The position numbers and the translations under genes are program-made. 64,000 nt of DNA from Oryzisolibacter propanilivorax (lineage in GTDB: Bacteria > Pseudomonadota > Gammaproteobacteria > Burkholderiales > Burkholderiaceae_C): NCBI RefSeq assembly GCF_900103645.1, contig NZ_FNHP01000004.1, positions 277,148-341,147 on the forward strand, read 5' to 3'. The notes below the pieces were generated by a model. That model was not told where the DNA came from and made no database searches. It saw only the letters and a program-made list of their open reading frames with translations. How positions within the stretch are numbered: position 1 is the first letter of the stretch; each line of letters opens with the position of its first letter. Below, piece after piece: positions 35,088-46,270 of this stretch.

Positions 35088-35492
35088 TTAGATGCGGCGG
35101 CGCTTTTGCGGGCGGCAGCCGTTGTGCGGCACCGGCGTCACGTCGGAGATCGAGGTGATGCGGATGCCCAGGGCGCCCAGGGCGCGCACGGAGGACTCGC
35201 GACCCGGGCCTGGGCCCTTGATTTCGACGTCCAGGTTCTTGATGCCCTGCTCCATGGCGGCGCGGCCAGCCATCTCGGAAGCCACCTGGGCGGCGAAGGG
35301 CGTCGACTTGCGCGAACCCTTGAAGCCCTGACCGCCGGAGGAAGCCCACGACAGCGCGTTGCCCTGACGGTCGGTGATGGTGATGATGGTGTTGTTGAAG
35401 GACGCGTGCACGTGGGCGATGCCATCGGCAATGTTCTTGCGGACCTTCTTGCGCACGCGCTGGGCGGCGTTGTTGGCGGGAGACTTGGCCAT
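35088..35492 (-). CDS. rpsK: 30S ribosomal protein S11
   Basis: A 134-residue S11. Conserved stretches: [34 protein letters not shown] and [20 protein letters not shown], with C-terminal [13 protein letters not shown]. Part of the 30S platform near the E site. It lies 16 bp after rpsM in the alpha operon. Confidence 0.98.
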   Translation of the reverse strand: MAKSPANNAAQRVRKKVRKNIADGIAHVHASFNNTIITITDRQGNALSWASSGGQGFKGSRKSTPFAAQVASEMAGRAAMEQGIKNLDVEIKGPGPGRESSVRALGALGIRITSISDVTPVPHNGCRPQKRRRI

Positions 35493-35508
35493 GAAATTTC
35501 CTCAGTCC

Positions 35509-35874
35509 TTACTTCTTCAGAGCCGCTGCGCCCTTGCGCGGACCCTTGCGGGTGCGGGCGTTGGTGCGGGTGCGCTGACCGCGCATCGGCAGGCCGCGGC
35601 GGTGACGGAAGCCCCGATAGCAGCCGATGTCCATCAGGCGCTTGATGTTCATCGTCGTCTCGCGACGCAGATCGCCTTCGATGGTGAACTGGGCGATCTG
35701 GTCGCGGATCTTTTCCAGATCGGCGTCGGTCAGTTCCTTGACCTTCTTGGAATAAGCGATGCCGCATGCGTCGCAGATCTTGCGAGCACGGGTGCGCCCG
35801 ATGCCGTAGATGGCCGTAAGGCCAATCTCAGCATGCTGATGGGGCGGAATATTGATACCAGCGATACGAGCCAT
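35509..35874 (-). CDS. rpsM: 30S ribosomal protein S13
   Basis: A 121-residue S13 beginning [20 protein letters not shown], with the helix-two-turns-helix segment [20 protein letters not shown] and the basic C-terminus [19 protein letters not shown] that contacts the P-site tRNA. It follows rpmJ after 28 bp. Confidence 0.98.
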   Translation of the reverse strand: MARIAGINIPPHQHAEIGLTAIYGIGRTRARKICDACGIAYSKKVKELTDADLEKIRDQIAQFTIEGDLRRETTMNIKRLMDIGCYRGFRHRRGLPMRGQRTRTNARTRKGPRKGAAALKK

Positions 35875-35902
35875 GTGCGTCCTCTAACTGTTCTTGTGCG
35901 AA

Positions 35903-36016
35903 TCAGCCCTGGCGCTGCTTGTGACGCTGATCCGTGCAGATCACGCGCACAACGCCCTTGCGGCGGATGATTTTGCAGTTGCGGCAGATCTTCTTCACTG
36001 AAGCCGAAACTCTCAT
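35903..36016 (-). CDS. rpmJ: 50S ribosomal protein L36
   Basis: A 37-residue gene too short for most gene finders, translating [20 protein letters not shown] then [17 protein letters not shown]. The zinc-ribbon ligands Cys11, Cys14, Cys27 and His32 are all present, so it is the zinc-binding form of L36. It sits between secY and rpsM, the standard position. infA, which often separates secY and rpmJ in betaproteobacteria, is absent from the 162-bp gap. Confidence 0.97.
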   Translation of the reverse strand: MRVSASVKKICRNCKIIRRKGVVRVICTDQRHKQRQG

Positions 36017-36178
36017 TGCATTCTCCTAACTGTCCAAAGCGTTCCGGCTCTGGCGGAACATAGTGAAAACCTTGCCCCGCGAAGCATCGTTGGGCATCTA
36101 TGGCAGCCAGCGGATTTTGGCGAACCGCGCACTATAGCGCATCCGCCAAAACCTTGGCATTCAAACGGATCGATACGA

Positions 36179-37495
36179 TCAGCCTGCGGTCGTTCTGAAG
36201 TTCGCCTTCTTGAGCAGCGACTCGTACTGCTGGCTCATCATGTAGTTTTGCACCTGGGCCATGAAGTCCATGGTGACCACCACGATGATCAGCAGTGATG
36301 TTCCGCCGAAGTAGAACGGGACGTTGTACTTCAGGATCAGGAACTCGGGCAGCAGGCAAACGAAGGTGATGTAGATCGCCCCCACCAGCGTCAGGCGCAG
36401 CAGGATCTTGTCGATGTAGCGCGCCGTGTGCTCGCCCGGGCGGATTCCCGGAATGAAGGCCCCGCTCTTCTTCAGGTTGTCTGCCGTCTCGCGGCTGTTG
36501 AACACCAGCGCGGTATAGAAGAAACAGAAGAAGATGATGGCCGTGGCATACAGCAGCACGTAGATCGGCTGGCCTGGCGTCAGGGTGCCGGCGATGTCGC
36601 GCAGCCAGCGCATAGACTCACCAGCGCTGAACCAGTTCACCACCGTCGCCGGCAGCAAGATGATCGACGACGCGAAGATCGGCGGAATCACCCCGGCCAT
36701 GTTCAGCTTCAGCGGCAGGTGCGACGACTGACCGCCATACACCTTGTTGCCCACCTGGCGACGCGCGTAGTTCACCAGGATCTTGCGCTGACCCCGCTCG
36801 ACGAAGACCACGAAGTACGTGACCGCACCGACGATGAGCACGATGAAGATGGCGGCGATGATGCTCATCGCACCCGTGCGCACCAGTTCCAGCAGACCGC
36901 CCAGCGCGCTGGGCAGACCGGCAGCGATGCCGGCGAAGATCAGGATCGAGATGCCGTTGCCCAGCCCACGCTCGGTGATCTGCTCGCCCAGCCACATCAG
37001 GAACATGGTGCCGGCCGTCAGACTGACCACCGCCGTGATGCGGAAGCCGAAGCCCGGGTCGATCACCAAGCCGGCCTGGCTTTCCAGCGCCACGGCGATG
37101 CCGAGTGACTGGAAGATGGCCAGGCCCACTGTGCCGTAGCGCGTGTACTGGGTGGTCTTGCGCCGACCGGCCTCGCCTTCCTTCTTCAACTGCTCGAACG
37201 TCGGGATGACGTAGGTCATCAGCTGCATGATGATCGATGCCGAGATGTACGGCATGATCCCCAGCGCGAAGACCGTGAAGCGGGACAGTGCCCCGCCCGA
37301 GAACATGTTGAACAGGTTGAGGATGCCGCCCTGCTGGCTGTTGAACAGCTGCTGCAGCTGCGTCGGGTCGATCCCCGGCACGGGGATGTGCGCGCCCACG
37401 CGGTACACGACCAGCGCGAGCAGCAAAAAGACCAGACGCCGGCGAAGGTCGCCGAACTTGCCGGTTTTCGCCAGTTGAGCTGCGTTCGTAGCCAC
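36179..37495 (-). CDS. secY: Preprotein translocase subunit SecY
   Basis: A 438-residue channel subunit of the SecYEG translocon with ten predicted membrane helices. Recognisable parts: the N-terminal [20 protein letters not shown], the plug region [36 protein letters not shown], and the C-terminal loop [20 protein letters not shown] before helix 9. Complete, 26 bp after rplO. No other sec gene is present here. Confidence 0.98.
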   Translation of the reverse strand: MATNAAQLAKTGKFGDLRRRLVFLLLALVVYRVGAHIPVPGIDPTQLQQLFNSQQGGILNLFNMFSGGALSRFTVFALGIMPYISASIIMQLMTYVIPTFEQLKKEGEAGRRKTTQYTRYGTVGLAIFQSLGIAVALESQAGLVIDPGFGFRITAVVSLTAGTMFLMWLGEQITERGLGNGISILIFAGIAAGLPSALGGLLELVRTGAMSIIAAIFIVLIVGAVTYFVVFVERGQRKILVNYARRQVGNKVYGGQSSHLPLKLNMAGVIPPIFASSIILLPATVVNWFSAGESMRWLRDIAGTLTPGQPIYVLLYATAIIFFCFFYTALVFNSRETADNLKKSGAFIPGIRPGEHTARYIDKILLRLTLVGAIYITFVCLLPEFLILKYNVPFYFGGTSLLIIVVVTMDFMAQVQNYMMSQQYESLLKKANFRTTAG

Positions 37496-37521
37496 GGATG
37501 CCTTTCCTGATGAAGCCTGAA

Positions 37522-37956
37522 TCAGGCCACGCTGCCGCCGGCCGCCTCAATGGCCGCCTTGGCGCCAGCCGTCGCGGTGATGCCCGAGAGCTTCACGGCA
37601 CGACCGATCTCGCCGCTCTTGACGACCTTGACCACCTTGGCCATAGCGTCGATCAGGCCGGCCTGCTTGAGTGCCAGCACGTCAATCTCGGCTGCGTCCA
37701 GGCGGGCCAGGGCCGTCAGCGTGACTTCGGCGTTGTACTTCAGCAGGTGCGACTTGAAGCCGCGCTTGGGCAGGCGGCGCTGCAGGGGCATCTGACCGCC
37801 CTCGAAGCCGACCTTGTGGTAGCCGCCCGAACGCGACTTCTGGCCCTTGTGGCCGCGACCGGCAGTCTTGCCCAGGCCGGAGCCGATGCCGCGGCCGACA
37901 CGGCGCGCGACATGCTTGGCACCTGCTGCAGGCTGGATGCTGTTGAGTTCCATCAT
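37522..37956 (-). CDS. rplO: 50S ribosomal protein L15
   Basis: A 144-residue L15 starting [20 protein letters not shown], with the glycine-rich extension [20 protein letters not shown] and the globular domain around [18 protein letters not shown]. It lies in the conserved order rpmD-rplO-secY. Confidence 0.98.
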   Translation of the reverse strand: MMELNSIQPAAGAKHVARRVGRGIGSGLGKTAGRGHKGQKSRSGGYHKVGFEGGQMPLQRRLPKRGFKSHLLKYNAEVTLTALARLDAAEIDVLALKQAGLIDAMAKVVKVVKSGEIGRAVKLSGITATAGAKAAIEAAGGSVA

Positions 37957-37963
37957 CGACCTC

Positions 37964-38149
37964 TTACAGGACTTTGACCAGATAGCTGATCTTGTTGATC
38001 ATGCCGCGCACTTCCGGGCTGTCCTTGAGCTCGCTCACGCTGTTGAGCTTGCGCAGGCCCAGGCCACGAACGGTGGCGCGGTGCGATTCCTTGGTGCCGA
38101 TGGGGCTGCGCACCAGTTGAATCTTCACGGTTTGTTCTTGCGTCGTCAT
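37964..38149 (-). CDS. rpmD: 50S ribosomal protein L30
   Basis: A 61-residue L30: [20 protein letters not shown], with core motif [16 protein letters not shown] and ending [11 protein letters not shown]. Bacterial-length L30. It begins 17 bp after rpsE and ends 7 bp before rplO. Confidence 0.98.
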   Translation of the reverse strand: MTTQEQTVKIQLVRSPIGTKESHRATVRGLGLRKLNSVSELKDSPEVRGMINKISYLVKVL

Positions 38150-38166
38150 AGCTTGTCGACTCCGGC

Positions 38167-38688
38167 TCAGGCGGCAAACAGGTCTTCGACCGACTTGCCA
38201 CGCTTGGCGGCCACTTCGGCCGGCGTGGTGGAGTTGGCCAGAGCGTCCAGCGTTGCACGCACCATGTTGTAGGGATTGGACGAGCCGTGGCTCTTAGCCA
38301 CGATGTCGGTGATGCCCATGACTTCGAAGACAGCACGCATCGGGCCGCCGGCGATGATGCCGGTACCCTTGGGAGCCGGAGCCATCATCACGCGCGCCGC
38401 GCCGTGGTGGCCGGTCACCTGGTGGTGGATGGTGCCATCCTTGAGGGACACCTTCACCAGCTTGCGACGGGCCTCTTCCATGGCCTTCTGCACGGCAGCC
38501 GGCACTTCCTTGGACTTGCCCTTGCCCATGCCGATGCGGCCGTCACCGTCGCCCACCACCGTCAGGGCTGCGAAACCGAGGATACGGCCGCCCTTGACGA
38601 CTTTGGTGACGCGGTTGACCGCGATCATCTTCTCGCGCATGCCGTCGTCGCGACCTTCGTCCTGCACGCGGGGTTGAAATTTAGCCAT
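38167..38688 (-). CDS. rpsE: 30S ribosomal protein S5
   Basis: A 173-residue S5. The double-stranded-RNA-binding-like domain begins [20 protein letters not shown], followed by [20 protein letters not shown]. The C-terminal domain has [20 protein letters not shown] and [17 protein letters not shown]5 helps translational accuracy. Located between rplR and rpmD. Confidence 0.98.
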   Translation of the reverse strand: MAKFQPRVQDEGRDDGMREKMIAVNRVTKVVKGGRILGFAALTVVGDGDGRIGMGKGKSKEVPAAVQKAMEEARRKLVKVSLKDGTIHHQVTGHHGAARVMMAPAPKGTGIIAGGPMRAVFEVMGITDIVAKSHGSSNPYNMVRATLDALANSTTPAEVAAKRGKSVEDLFAA

Positions 38689-38703
38689 TGTTGTTTCGCT
38701 CCC

Positions 38704-39069
38704 TTAGAACTGCAGGCCGGCTTCGCGGGCGGCTTCGGCCAGGGCCTTCACACGGCCGTGGTAGGCAAAGCCTGCACGGTCGAAAGCCACTTTCTCGACG
38801 CCGGCGGCCTTGGCCTTCTCGGCGATGCGCTTGCCGACTTCCGTCGCGGCAGCGGCGTTGCCGCCCTTGCCCGCGCCACCCAGCGACTTGCGCAGCTCGG
38901 CCTCGAGGGTCGAGGCGGTGGCCAGCACGCGGGCGCCATCTTCGGAGATGACGCTGGCGTAGATATGGAGGTTGGTGCGATGCACGGTCAGGCGCGCCAC
39001 GCCCTGCTGGGCGATGCGGATACGGGTCTGACGGGCACGGCGAAGACGCTGCTCTTTCTTGGTCAACAT
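38704..39069 (-). CDS. rplR: 50S ribosomal protein L18
   Basis: A 121-residue L18 (5S rRNA binder) starting [20 protein letters not shown]. The core includes [20 protein letters not shown] and [20 protein letters not shown], the conserved C-terminal motif. It follows rplF by 11 bp. Confidence 0.98.
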   Translation of the reverse strand: MLTKKEQRLRRARQTRIRIAQQGVARLTVHRTNLHIYASVISEDGARVLATASTLEAELRKSLGGAGKGGNAAAATEVGKRIAEKAKAAGVEKVAFDRAGFAYHGRVKALAEAAREAGLQF

Positions 39070-39080
39070 GTTGCAGCTCC

Positions 39081-39614
39081 TTATTTCTTCTTGGTCTCTT
39101 TGATCGCGACCTTCTCGTCCGCATAGCGGATGCCCTTGCCCTTGTAGGGCTCGGGCGGACGAGCGGCGCGGATCTCGGCGGCCAGTTGGCCCACCACCTG
39201 GCGGTTGGCACCCTTGATCACGATCTCGGTCGGAGTCGGGGTGGCCACCGTGACGCCGGCGGGCATGTCGAAGTTGACGGGGTGGGAATAGCCGATGTTC
39301 AGGTTCAGTTTGGAGCCGGAGGCCGCAGCCTTGAAGCCCACGCCGACCAGGGTCAGCTTCTTCTCGAAGCCGCGGCTGACGCCGACGACCATGTTGTTCA
39401 CCAGCTGGCGGATGGTGCCGCTCATGGCGTTGGCTTCGCGCGACTCGTCGGCCGGCGCAAAGCTCAGCTTGCCGTCGCTGTTGGTGACCTTGACCAGTGC
39501 GTGCTGGGGCAGCTGCAGCGAGCCGCCGGCGCCCTTCACGCTGATCTGATCGGCCTGGATGGACACATCCACGCCTTGCGGGATGGTCACCGGGGATTTG
39601 CCTACTCGGGACAT
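39081..39614 (-). CDS. rplF: 50S ribosomal protein L6
   Basis: A 177-residue L6 starting [20 protein letters not shown]; a longer frame to 39674 adds 20 residues through the rpsH stop and was rejected. Two L6 repeats are present, and the C-terminal signature reads [20 protein letters not shown]. Standard spc operon position. Confidence 0.98.
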   Translation of the reverse strand: MSRVGKSPVTIPQGVDVSIQADQISVKGAGGSLQLPQHALVKVTNSDGKLSFAPADESREANAMSGTIRQLVNNMVVGVSRGFEKKLTLVGVGFKAAASGSKLNLNIGYSHPVNFDMPAGVTVATPTPTEIVIKGANRQVVGQLAAEIRAARPPEPYKGKGIRYADEKVAIKETKKK

Positions 39615-39639
39615 TTCTGTGTTCTCCTCGATGCCGGCG

Positions 39640-40035
39640 TCAGGCCACGTAGCACAGCACTTCGCCACCGACACCGGTAGCGCGCGCCTTGCGGTCGGTC
39701 ATCACGCCCTTGGGGGTGGTGACGATGGCCACGCCCAGACCGTTCTGGACCTGGGGGATGGAGGCCGAGCCCTTGTACACGCGCAGGCCAGGGCGGCTGA
39801 CACGCTCGATACGCTCGATCACCGGACGGCCGGCGTAGTACTTCAGGGCGATCTGCAGTTCAGACTTGCCGGCTTCGCTCTTGACTTCGAAACCGTCGAT
39901 ATAGCCTTCGTCCTTGAGCACCTGGGCGATGGCGATCTTCACTTTGGAAGACGGCACCGACACGGTGGACTTGGAGACCATCTGCGCATTGCGGATGCGG
40001 GTCAGCAAGTCAGCGATGGGATCACTCATGCTCAT
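39640..40035 (-). CDS. rpsH: 30S ribosomal protein S8
   Basis: A 131-residue S8 starting [20 protein letters not shown], with [20 protein letters not shown] and the C-terminal [20 protein letters not shown] and GGEVLCYVA. In E. coli S8 is the translational repressor of the spc operon by binding near rplE. Confidence 0.98.
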   Translation of the reverse strand: MSMSDPIADLLTRIRNAQMVSKSTVSVPSSKVKIAIAQVLKDEGYIDGFEVKSEAGKSELQIALKYYAGRPVIERIERVSRPGLRVYKGSASIPQVQNGLGVAIVTTPKGVMTDRKARATGVGGEVLCYVA

Positions 40036-40055
40036 GTTGTATTACTCCTCGCTGC

Positions 40056-40361
40056 TTACCAGCTGGCCTTGGTGACACCGGGGATGTCACCGGCAAAGGC
40101 CAGTTCGCGGATCTTGGCGCGCGCCAGACCGAACTGACGGAACGTGCCACGCGGGCGGCCGGTCATTTCGCAGCGGTTGCGCTGGCGCGTGGGGTTGGCG
40201 TTGCGCGGCAGCTTCTGCAGGCCCAGGCGGGCGGCTTCGCGCTCTTCGTCGGAACGCTTGGCGTCGCCGGCGATGGCCTTCAGTTCGGCATACTTGGCAG
40301 CGTACTTGGCGGCCAGTTTTTCGCGCTTGAGTTCGCGCTCGATCAAAGCTTTCTTAGCCAT
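40056..40361 (-). CDS. rpsN: 30S ribosomal protein S14
   Basis: A 101-residue S14, the long form without zinc-ribbon cysteines: [20 protein letters not shown], then [20 protein letters not shown] and the C-terminal [20 protein letters not shown]. It lies between rplE (9 bp) and rpsH. Confidence 0.98.
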   Translation of the reverse strand: MAKKALIERELKREKLAAKYAAKYAELKAIAGDAKRSDEEREAARLGLQKLPRNANPTRQRNRCEMTGRPRGTFRQFGLARAKIRELAFAGDIPGVTKASW

Positions 40362-40370
40362 GCGCCACCT

Positions 40371-40910
40371 TTAGTTCTTGAAGGGGAAACGGAAGCCGGC
40401 GAGCAGCGCCTTGGCTTCTTCGTCGTTCTTGGCCGTCGTGGTGATGCTGATGTTCAGACCACGCAGCGCATCCACCTTGTCGTACTCGATCTCGGGGAAG
40501 ATGATCTGCTCTTTGACGCCGATGTTGTAGTTGCCACGGCCGTCGAACGCGCGACCCGAGATGCCGCGGAAGTCACGCACGCGCGGCAGGGCCACGGTGA
40601 CGAAACGGTCCAGGAACTCGTACATGCGCACGCCACGCAGCGTGACCATGCAGCCGATGGCCTGGCCTTCACGGATCTTGAAGCCGGCGATGGCGCGCTT
40701 GGCCTTGGTGACCACGGGCTTCTGACCGGCGATCTTGGTGAGGTCGGCCACGGCGTTGTCCATCACCTTCTTGTCGGCCACGGCTTCGCTGACACCCATG
40801 TTCAGGGTGATCTTCGTGATGCGCGGGACTTGCATGACGGATTGGTAGCCGAACTTTTCCTTCAGTTCGGACGCGATCTTGTCGCGGTAGATTTGTTGCA
40901 GTCGTGCCAT
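40371..40910 (-). CDS. rplE: 50S ribosomal protein L5
   Basis: A 179-residue L5 beginning [20 protein letters not shown]. The 5S rRNA-binding protein shows [36 protein letters not shown] and [17 protein letters not shown]. Follows rplX by 9 bp. Confidence 0.98.
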   Translation of the reverse strand: MARLQQIYRDKIASELKEKFGYQSVMQVPRITKITLNMGVSEAVADKKVMDNAVADLTKIAGQKPVVTKAKRAIAGFKIREGQAIGCMVTLRGVRMYEFLDRFVTVALPRVRDFRGISGRAFDGRGNYNIGVKEQIIFPEIEYDKVDALRGLNISITTTAKNDEEAKALLAGFRFPFKN

Positions 40911-40919
40911 GGGAACCCT

Positions 40920-41240
40920 TTAAGCCGTCTTGATTTCGGCGCCGCTGGACTTGAACACACGCACGCGCGTGCCGTCGGCCTGGAGCTTGATGCCGACGCG
41001 ATCGGCCTTGCCGGTCGCGACGTTGAAGATGGCCACGTTGGACTGGTGGATCGGCATGGCCTTTTCCACGATGCCGCCGGTGGTGCCCTTCATGGGGTTG
41101 GGCTTGACGTGCTTCTTGACCAGGTTGATGCCGTCGATGACCAGGTGCGAGTCATCGGCGCGCAGCGCGACGGTGCCGCGCTTGCCCTTGTCACGACCGG
41201 TCAGCACGATGACCTCGTCGCCCTTGCGGATCTTGTTCAT
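40920..41240 (-). CDS. rplX: 50S ribosomal protein L24
   Basis: A 106-residue L24 beginning [20 protein letters not shown], a KOW domain that initiates 50S assembly. Further landmarks: [20 protein letters not shown] and the C-terminal [20 protein letters not shown]. It begins 13 bp after rplN. Confidence 0.98.
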   Translation of the reverse strand: MNKIRKGDEVIVLTGRDKGKRGTVALRADDSHLVIDGINLVKKHVKPNPMKGTTGGIVEKAMPIHQSNVAIFNVATGKADRVGIKLQADGTRVRVFKSSGAEIKTA

Positions 41241-41253
41241 GGTGCCTTGCCTT

Positions 41254-41622
41254 TCAGAGGACTTCAGGAGCCAGGGACACGATCTTCATGAAGCGCTCGG
41301 TACGCAGCTCGCGCGTCACCGGGCCGAAGATGCGGGTGCCGATGGGCTCCAGCTTTGCGTTGAGCAGCACGGCGGCGTTGCCGTCGAACTTGACGAGCGA
41401 ACCGTCTGCGCGGCGGATGCCCTTGGCGGTGCGCACCACCACGGCACTGTAGATCTCGCCCTTCTTGACGCGACCACGGGGAGCGGCTTCTTTCACGCTC
41501 ACCTTGATGATGTCGCCGACGCTGGCATAGCGGCGCTTGGAGCCACCCAGCACCTTGATGCACAGGACGGACTTGGCGCCGGTGTTGTCGGCAACCTCTA
41601 ACCGAGATTCTGTCTGGATCAT
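41254..41622 (-). CDS. rplN: 50S ribosomal protein L14 (first gene of the spc operon)
   Basis: A 122-residue L14 beginning [20 protein letters not shown], with [20 protein letters not shown] and the C-terminal [20 protein letters not shown]. In many proteobacteria rpsQ of the S10 operon is directly upstream; here the upstream neighbour is glpD, so the spc operon must start from a promoter in the 235-bp space. Confidence 0.98.
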   Translation of the reverse strand: MIQTESRLEVADNTGAKSVLCIKVLGGSKRRYASVGDIIKVSVKEAAPRGRVKKGEIYSAVVVRTAKGIRRADGSLVKFDGNAAVLLNAKLEPIGTRIFGPVTRELRTERFMKIVSLAPEVL

Positions 41623-41652
41623 GTGAATATTCCCAACTTGTACCAGCGGCGC

Positions 41653-41814
41653 TCATGCCTCCGATCGCTCGAAAGCAAAGACGCAACGCCAGTCAGTCTT
41701 GGGCCCGTCGTCCACGCCGCAAACCGTTTCGCAAGCGTTTCCGCTGGGCAGATAAGCCTCGCGCAGATAAAGCGCGAAGCCCGCAAGTGTCGCAAAAAGC
41801 AAAAGGCCCGTCAA
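41653..41814 (-). CDS. Candidate small membrane protein between glpD and rplN (doubtful)
   Basis: A 53-codon frame from a TTG at 41814 translates MTGLLLFATLAGFALYLREA, then YLPSGNACETVCGVDDGP, ending in DWRCVFAFERSEA. It would be a single membrane helix with a three-cysteine tail. Against it: no ATG, no clear ribosome binding site, overlap with a terminator-like hairpin, and GC content at third codon positions clearly below that of neighbouring genes. It could equally be untranslated leader of the spc operon. Confidence 0.2.
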   Translation of the reverse strand: MTGLLLFATLAGFALYLREAYLPSGNACETVCGVDDGPKTDWRCVFAFERSEA

Positions 41815-41820
41815 GGCCCT
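41794..41820 (-). terminator. Weak terminator-like hairpin downstream of glpD
   Basis: On the minus strand AGGGCCT pairs imperfectly with GGGCCTT (two G-U pairs) around TGAC, followed by TTTTGCTTTTTG. It lies 38 bp after the glpD stop and is the best candidate for separating glpD from the spc operon. Confidence 0.4.
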
Positions 41821-41857
41821 GTGCAGGTTTTTTTGGCGCAGTCGCGCTGCTGCCGGC

Positions 41858-43456
41858 TTACAGCGGCACGCTGGCGTACTGGTGCGCCAGCTCCAGGAAG
41901 GCCGCCAGCTGCGGATCGTGGCCCGGCAGTTCCTCGGCCAGGATCTGCGCCACGCGCGGCGCCAGCGTGGCGGCCAAGCGTGCATCCAGGAACAGCACGC
42001 GCGCGCGCCGCGCCAGCACATCCTCCACGGTGCGCGCATATTCATGGCGCACGGCCCAGCGCACCATGGCCTCGCTCAGGCCCTCGGCCAGCCAGCGGTC
42101 GGCACCCGGCAGCGCCGCCACCTGGGGCGCCTCGCTGCCGTACGAATGCAAGCCCTGCGGCTGATTCATGCCGTGGCGCGGCCGCACGCCGGGCGCGCCG
42201 ACCACCGGCAGCGCCACCGTCACGCCGCCAGCGCGGCGCGGCAGCAGGCCGGCGTCGAAGCACTTGTCCAGCACATCCTCGGCCATGGCGCGGTAGGTGG
42301 TCCACTTGCCGCCGGTGACGGTGACCAGACCACTGCCGCTGGCAATCACGGTGTGCTCGCGGCTGATGCGCTTGGTATTGCCGCCGTCGCCCTCCTGCCG
42401 CTTGACCAGTGGGCGCAACCCGACCCAGACACTGCGCACGTCCGAGGCCTGCGGCGCGCGGCGCAGGTAGCGCGCCGCCTCGGCTAGGATGAAGGCCACC
42501 TCCTCGCGCAGCGCCAGCGGCTCGCGTGCCAGGTCACGCCGCGGCGTGTCGGTGGTGCCCAGGATCAGCTTGCCCAGCCACGGCACGGCGAACAGCACGC
42601 GCCCGTCGGCGGTCTTGGGCACCATCAGCGCGTGGTCGCTGGGCAGGAAGTCGCGGTCCACCACCAGGTGCACGCCCTGGCTGGGCGCGACCATGGGGGC
42701 CAGCTCCCGGCCGGCCGCCGCGCCGTCGCGCTGGCGCAGCGCGTCCACCCAGACGCCAGCGGCGTTCACCACGCAGCGCGCCTGCACCTCGAAGCGCTGG
42801 CCGCCCTCGGCGTCCTCGCAGACCACGCCGGCCACCTTCGCACCGTCGTACAGCAGGTCGGTGACCGGGCAGTAGTTGACCAGCAGCGCCCCCTTGGCGG
42901 CTGCCGTGCGCGCCAGCGCCAGCGCCAGGCGCGCGTCGTCGAACTGCCCGTCCCAGTACTTCACGCCGCCCTTGAGACCTGCCGGCGCGGCGGTGGGCAG
43001 GCAGCGCAGGGTTTCCATGCGCGACAGGCACTGGGTGTCGCCCAGGCCCGCCTTGCCGGCCAGCGCGTCGTACATCTTCAGGCCGGTGCCGTAGAACGGC
43101 GTCTCCCACAGCTTGTACGACGGCATGACGAAGGCCAGCGGCTGCGCCAGGTGCGGCGCGTTGGCCAGCAGCGTGGTGCGCTCGTGCAGCGCCTCGCGCA
43201 CCAGCGCGATGTTGCCCTGCGCCAGGTAGCGCACGCCACCGTGCACCAGCTTGGTGGCGCGCGACGAGGTGCCCTTGGCGAAGTCGTGCGACTCCAGCAG
43301 CACCACCGAAAAGCCGCGCGCCGCCGCGTCCAGCGCCACGCCCAGGCCGGTGGCACCGCCACCGACCACGGCCAGGTCATACACACGGGGCTGGGCCAAC
43401 TGCTGCAGCAGCGCAGCGCGGTCGGTCGGCAGGGGGGCGGCGGTGGCATCGGTCAT
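41858..43456 (-). CDS. glpD: Aerobic glycerol-3-phosphate dehydrogenase GlpD
   Basis: A 532-residue FAD enzyme that oxidises glycerol-3-phosphate to dihydroxyacetone phosphate and feeds electrons to quinone. The dinucleotide motif is [20 protein letters not shown] (from residue 30), followed by [18 protein letters not shown], the family signature, with [10 protein letters not shown] and [16 protein letters not shown] downstream. It is divergent from glpK with 102 bp between the starts, forming a glycerol catabolic pair. No glpF or glpR is in the window. Confidence 0.97.
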   Translation of the reverse strand: MTDATAAPLPTDRAALLQQLAQPRVYDLAVVGGGATGLGVALDAAARGFSVVLLESHDFAKGTSSRATKLVHGGVRYLAQGNIALVREALHERTTLLANAPHLAQPLAFVMPSYKLWETPFYGTGLKMYDALAGKAGLGDTQCLSRMETLRCLPTAAPAGLKGGVKYWDGQFDDARLALALARTAAAKGALLVNYCPVTDLLYDGAKVAGVVCEDAEGGQRFEVQARCVVNAAGVWVDALRQRDGAAAGRELAPMVAPSQGVHLVVDRDFLPSDHALMVPKTADGRVLFAVPWLGKLILGTTDTPRRDLAREPLALREEVAFILAEAARYLRRAPQASDVRSVWVGLRPLVKRQEGDGGNTKRISREHTVIASGSGLVTVTGGKWTTYRAMAEDVLDKCFDAGLLPRRAGGVTVALPVVGAPGVRPRHGMNQPQGLHSYGSEAPQVAALPGADRWLAEGLSEAMVRWAVRHEYARTVEDVLARRARVLFLDARLAATLAPRVAQILAEELPGHDPQLAAFLELAHQYASVPL

Positions 43457-43558
43457 GCGGCGATTTTCCTTCAGTTGGCGCAGTCGCGTCAGGGTTTACC
43501 CCGGATTCCGGCACGCGGCACAGGCGCGTCGGCGACAGGCCCGATTTATCCTCGGGCG

Positions 43559-45091
<1,533 letters not shown>

Positions 45092-45094
<3 letters not shown>

Positions 45095-45150
45095 AAAGAT
45101 AGCTGCAGACCCTTGAAATACATGGGCTGAATCCATTTTTTCCTTGAAAA
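45092..45150 (-). repeat. Dispersed gene-end repeat, copy 5
   Basis: Minus-strand orientation. Read that way it has ATTCAGCCC, an 11-base spacer, GGGT, then CTGCAGCTATC and TTTTCA. Its last bases supply the glpK stop codon (TGA at 45092-45094). The core stem GCCC/GGGT keeps pairing through one G-U. It lies in the 116-bp glpK-proC gap. Confidence 0.8.
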
Positions 45151-45210
45151 TAGCCGGAAAGACACATCCGGCGACCAAACTCCTTCTTCCAGTTACCTTA
45201 TCTCCTCACC

Positions 45211-46068
45211 ATGACCGTCACTGCCCTGCCCTCGCTCGACACCCCCATCGCCTTCATCGGCGGCGGCAACATGGCCAGCGCGCTGATCGGTGGCCTGCTG
45301 CGCCAGGGCCTGCCGGCCGCGCAACTCGAAGTCGTCGAGCCGTTCGAGCCGGCGCGCGCCGCGCTGGCACAGGCCTTCGGCGTCACGGCGCAGGCGGCGC
45401 CGTCGCCGGCGCTGGCGCGCGCACGGCTGGTGCTGTGGGCCGTCAAGCCGCAGACCTTCGCCGCCGCCGCCCGCGAAGTGCGCACGCACGCCGCGCCCGG
45501 AGCGCTGCACCTGAGCGTGGCCGCCGGCATCACCACGGACAGCATCGCGCACTGGCTGGGCAGCGAGCGCATCGTGCGCGCCATGCCCAACACGCCAGCG
45601 CTGGTCGGGCGCGGCATGACCGGGCTGTATGCGCGCCCCCAGGTCGATGCGGCCGCGCGGGCGCTGGTCGAGCAGGTGCTGGAGCCGACCGGCCAGCTCC
45701 TGTGGCTGCAGGACGAGGCGCAGCTGGACGCGGTCACCGCGCTGTCTGGCTCGGGCCCGGCGTATGTGTTCCTGTTCCTGGAGGCGATGGCGCGCGCCGG
45801 CACCGAGATGGGCCTGACCGAAGCGCAGGCGCGGCAACTGGCGCTGGCCACCTTCCAGGGCGCGTCCGAGCTGGCCGCACGCTCGGGCGACGCCCCGGCC
45901 CTGCTGCGCCAGCGCGTGACCAGCCCCGGCGGCACCACCCACGCCGCCATCAGCCACATGCAGCAGCACCAGGTGCCCGAGCAGTTCATCGCCGCCATGC
46001 ACGCCGCACAGGCACGGGCGCAGGCCATGGCGGCGGAGTTCGGGAAGGACCACGAGGCAATCCCCTGA
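45211..46068 (+). CDS. proC: Pyrroline-5-carboxylate reductase ProC
   Basis: A 285-residue enzyme performing the last step of proline synthesis with NAD(P)H. Rossmann motif IAFIGGGNMASALIGGLL (about residues 11-28); signature AVTALSGSGPAYVFLFLEAM and the C-terminal RVTSPGGTTHAAISHMQQHQ. Complete. It follows glpK in the same direction, with a repeat in the gap, and is probably a separate unit. No clear Shine-Dalgarno sequence was seen before its ATG. Confidence 0.97.
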   Translation: MTVTALPSLDTPIAFIGGGNMASALIGGLLRQGLPAAQLEVVEPFEPARAALAQAFGVTAQAAPSPALARARLVLWAVKPQTFAAAAREVRTHAAPGALHLSVAAGITTDSIAHWLGSERIVRAMPNTPALVGRGMTGLYARPQVDAAARALVEQVLEPTGQLLWLQDEAQLDAVTALSGSGPAYVFLFLEAMARAGTEMGLTEAQARQLALATFQGASELAARSGDAPALLRQRVTSPGGTTHAAISHMQQHQVPEQFIAAMHAAQARAQAMAAEFGKDHEAIP

Positions 46069-46213
46069 GGCGCTGCGCGCCTTCCCCCCTGCTCTCGCAC
46101 CGTTGCGCGCAGCGGGAAGGGGGGCGCCACCGGTGCTGCGGGGCGGCCCTGGCACGGCGGCTGCTGGCGCCAGTTGCGCCCGCGACCCAACCATGCGGCA
46201 CACCGAAAAATTA

Positions 46214-46270
46214 CATGAAAATGGGCTTCAGCCCTTGACAATCAAGGGCCTGCAGCTATTGATTGCGTAG
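46214..46270 (+). repeat. Dispersed gene-end repeat, copy 6 (contains the ubiA stop codon)
   Basis: Contains GGGCTTCAGCCCTTG, AAGGGCCTGCAGCTATT and GCGTAG. Two mutually exclusive stems can form: GGGCT/AGCCC and GCCCTT/AAGGGC. The ubiA stop (TAG, 46258-46256) is the CTA inside its GCAGCTATT end, antisense to the element. It is close to the family consensus. Confidence 0.85.

Noticed and set aside
36017..36178. infA between secY and rpmJ
   Set aside because: The gap is 162 bp, too short for the roughly 72-codon gene, and no matching translation was found.
42632..43558. N-terminal extension of glpK by 309 codons
   Set aside because: The extension is antisense to glpD and unlike any FGGY kinase. 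The ATG at 43559 gives the normal N-terminus.
45153..45171. Dyad CCGGA-N8-TCCGG upstream of proC
   Set aside because: Short arms common in this base composition, and no associated regulator. It is likely chance.
46072..46135. Inverted repeat GCTGCGCGC...GCGCGCAGC with C- and G-runs after proC, as a terminator or mobile element
   Set aside because: The arms are 25 bases apart, the inner runs pair only with shifts and no T tract follows. It is left as unexplained GC-rich spacer.
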